Shown here piece after piece: positions 61,592 to 64,000 of a DNA stretch of 64,000 nucleotides. The notes below the pieces were generated by a model, which ran no database searches, was not told the DNA's origin, and saw only the letters and a list, made by a program, of their open reading frames with translations. The stretch spans positions 496,001-560,000 of the forward strand of contig BQUP01000005.1 in assembly GCA_022835595.1 (NCBI GenBank), written 5' to 3'. Position 1 is the first letter of the stretch; every line of letters begins with the position of its first letter. Origin of the DNA: Cystobasidium ongulense. Lineage: Eukaryota > Basidiomycota > Cystobasidiomycetes > Cystobasidiales > Cystobasidiaceae. The translations under genes and the position numbers were made by a program.

Positions 61592-62417
61592 ATAGGGTTG
61601 GAATATGTACGATGCTGATTTCATCATTAAAAATTTTGAACCATAGCCTATTCAGCACCAGCTCCTGCAAATCCGTCCGGAGGTACTTCCTTCCTTCCGA
61701 CATCTTTACAATCCGGTTCACATGCTGCGAGTAAAAATTTCGCATATTCACAATTACGTCCGTCGCCAAAGCTGTCCGCCTATCCGTGTACATCCGGCGA
61801 AAGTCCAGATCTATTCAGGTATGACAGCGACCTTCGGAGACCCAGTGTTCTCCCAGGGTTTGGACCTCGATGAGGTAGCCGAACAGTGTACTCCTCGTCA
61901 GGATCTGCTGCCTTGGAGTCGTCCTCAGTGCAAAATTCTTTTGCAGGGATGTTCATTCGACTTCCAACGTATATGTAGTCTTATGTGATATCTTGCGAGC
62001 AAGCGTCGTAAGCTCCAATTCATCCTTTATTGCGTGCAGTCCTACAGATCCTTCGAACTCAGTATAATCCACATGTAGCATAAAACAGAACGGACATTAG
62101 ACATCTGCAGCATGAAAAGGCTTTTGCCTTATAGACAGCAACGACATTGCATTTACATTTCTAGTTGTAGTTACGTTGACTTTTGCAAAGCTGGCCAGAC
62201 ATACTATCTAAATCCGAACAAACCAGTAAATGCAGCAAGATGGCTTTGACAGAACTTTATAACGGCCGTGATTGGGTATGGCTAGATCTCACAGAGCCGT
62301 AGTTTGGGTCGGAGAGGAAGGGACATTGAGGTGGTGATGTAGATGGGGAGATGGGATTGTGATGCAGGCTTCCACCGACCGTGGGCCAAAGCTAGCATCT
62401 TGAAGGTGTTTGGCTTG
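61592..62417. other. Convergent intergenic region
   Basis: About 0.8 kb between two converging genes. Mixed AT-rich 3' UTR-like sequence; a few frames below 90 codons without motifs. Nothing else seen. Confidence 0.4.
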
Positions 62418-64000
62418 CTACCAGGCTAGCCAAGCAAGTGGACTCTTCGGGAATGCACGATTGAGAGCCTTCCTACTCTCGTCTAGCAAGAGGAGACCGA
62501 CTGCAAAGGCCACAGGAATGAACCAGTACTCAACCGATACTCCTCTAGTAAGAAAAGTTTTGTTGAAAAAGGGAACGCTGGGGTTGTCGGAATATCAGTA
62601 TACCGTATGCTGCAAATACAGAACGAGACGGCTTACTAGGAGAAGAAAGAAGCAATGACCAGGGATAGGCCCATAGCTGGGAAGATAGCCAAATTGCGTC
62701 CAATGCCGCGAAACGGATTCTGCTGCAAGATTGAGAGCTTTCTTGTCCTTGAGCTCAACAAGTTGCCGAATTGCATTATCACAAGAGTGTAGAAGTAGAC
62801 GCTTTGAGCTCGGTTGATCTCTTCATTGTAGAAATCCGCAGAAATGCCTTCGGGCAGAACGCCATAAGCTAAAGCAATCTGGCTGAACCGAATGCCCCGC
62901 TTTTGTAGGTACCAGAAGGCCATCGCGCAAGCGCATAGGGATTCCGTCAGACCGAGGAAGCCGTAAGCGTGAAGCAGGAGACGCCATGTGACGAGTCGAT
63001 CCTTTCTTGGGTTTCGAGGAGGACGAGACAGCAAATCGGCTTCTGGCTTCTCTAGGACCATTGTCAGGGCTGGAAGGACGTCGGTAGCGACACAGATAAT
63101 GACTAGGGAAAGGACTGGGCATCAGGCAGTGCTATTGGACGAACAGAGATTGTCATAACTCACTCATTTGAAGGTTGCTGAGTACTTGAGGTAGACCGAA
63201 GACAGCATTTAAGATGACGGGCATGAGCTCAGAGAAGGAACCAGCGGCTATATGACACATGTTAGATAGGAAGCGAGGTTTCTTAAGGACAGGTGTAAGC
63301 TTACGGAGCAGATATAGAATGGTCTTTTGCAGATTGTCAAATACGAGACGACCTCTCTGGATAGCAACGACGATAGAAGAGAAGCTCTCCAAGAGAACCA
63401 TATCTGCCGCTTCAATCGCAACATCGGATCCTCCGCCCATTGCAATACCAATATCGGCTTGCTTGAGAGAGGGACTGTCGTTGACGCCGTCACCGGTCAT
63501 GCCCACACAATAATTTCTTTTCTGTAGTTCCTTGACGATACGAAGCTTCTGTTCGGGACTTGTACGAGCAAAGACGACCTCTTCATATGAACAGGCGGCA
63601 TCCCAGTTAGGGTCGGTCATTTTGAGCATGTCATCACCTTCGAGTACGAGTGAAGTACGGCCAAGGTGTATGTCACCCCTGCCATCAACCATTATTCCCT
63701 TTTCCGACTCCATGTCGTTGAACAAGTCGTTTAAGCCGTGAACCCGGGTAGCATCGGTAATGATGTTGCATTTCTCGGCAATAGCAGTGGCAGTCAATTT
63801 GAAATCACCGGTGACCTATAGTATGTCAATCTATTAGCATTCGCTTTGGCAACAAGCAGTTAGATACTGTGTCTTCACTCACCATAAATACCTTGATTCC
63901 CGCTTGCCTGCAGATCGAGATAACCTCGGGGATCTCTTCTCGAGGAGGGTCCACGATTCCGACGAGCCCGATGATCTCGAGATCCCTGGTGTGAGAAGTT
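62418..64000 (-). CDS. P-type cation ATPase (type II, IIC/ACU-like), N-terminal part beyond window edge
   Basis: C-terminal half of an ion-pumping ATPase. It enters the window at IIGLVGIVDPPREEIPEVIS, then the nucleotide-domain motifs AGIKVFMVTGDFKLTATAIA, VFARTSPEQKLRIVKELQKR, the hinge GMTGDGVNDSPSLKQADIGI, AMGGGSDVAIEAADMVLLE, and membrane segments (GSFSELMPVILNAVFGLPQV, LSLVIICVATDVLPALTMVL, YFYTLVIMQFGNLLSSR). The last exon reads SVEYWFIPVAFAVGLLLLDE and ends SPLAWLAW at 62418. The D-x-x-P-P-R, TGD and GDGVND motifs are intact. The family is Na+/K+ or K+-uptake type as in fungal IIC-like pumps; ion specificity cannot be read from this half. The phosphorylation motif DKTGT lies upstream, outside the window. 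Confidence 0.88.

Overview
The window looks like a nuclear chromosome segment of a basidiomycete fungus. The genes are eukaryotic, closely packed on both strands and rich in short GT-AG introns (mostly 40-140 nt). Diagnostic fungal products include MAK16, LAS1, PET127, HUA1, an EGT1 fusion enzyme, a zinc-cluster regulator and an allantoate-permease-like transporter. I cannot name the species. I saw no rRNA or tRNA gene, no CRISPR array and no recognisable transposon or virus-derived element. All exon joins were made by eye from splice sites, reading frame and family motifs.

Layout. 1-4100 (-): SMP/C2 membrane-contact protein, cut by the window edge; 4474-5613 (+): small GTPase ARL8; 5801-7100 (-): polyQ protein with a zinc cluster; 7406-11411 (-): ergothioneine synthase EGT1. 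12540-20638 (+): a cluster of one GPI-type cell-surface protein and three single-pass membrane paralogues. 21148-26713 (-): membrane RING E3 ligase, two MYND-type paralogues and an acyl-protein thioesterase. 27252-27944 (+): dihydrofolate reductase; 28140-29541 (-): HUA1-like; 30511-32377 (-): proteasome ATPase RPT2; 32775-34368 (-): basic/acidic nuclear protein. 34480-39170: an MFS permease flanked by two diverged direct repeats of about 670 bp, the second abutting the start codon of MAK16 (39176-40414). Then CENP-A (40860-41999, -), cytidine deaminase (42444-43252, +), a GPI-type two-module surface protein (43429-44724, -), SDE2 (44962-45857, +), a sugar transporter (47338-49593, +), an RNase III-like protein (49765-50464, -), LAS1 (50685-52606, +), a CRAL-TRIO protein (52635-54894, -), PET127 (55075-58446, +), a CoA-binding-fold protein (58621-59121, -), an unrecognised short ORF, a nucleotide-sugar transporter (59834-61591, +) and the C-terminal part of a P-type cation ATPase (62418-64000, -).

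Most neighbours are unrelated housekeeping genes, often in divergent pairs. Ribosome biogenesis (MAK16, LAS1), chromatin and RNA processing (CENP-A, SDE2), proteostasis (RPT2, RING E3) and nucleotide metabolism (DHFR, cytidine deaminase) are all present but do not form a pathway cluster.

The most notable signals are: a 3-nt microexon inside the ARL8 switch I region, plus 12-, 17- and 20-nt exons in other genes; two genes whose first coding exon is only the start codon; a CENP-A whose C-terminus is set by three tandem splice acceptors in three frames; a tandem family of membrane proteins without signal peptides but with a conserved cytosolic tail; and the diverged repeat that duplicates the MAK16 upstream region.
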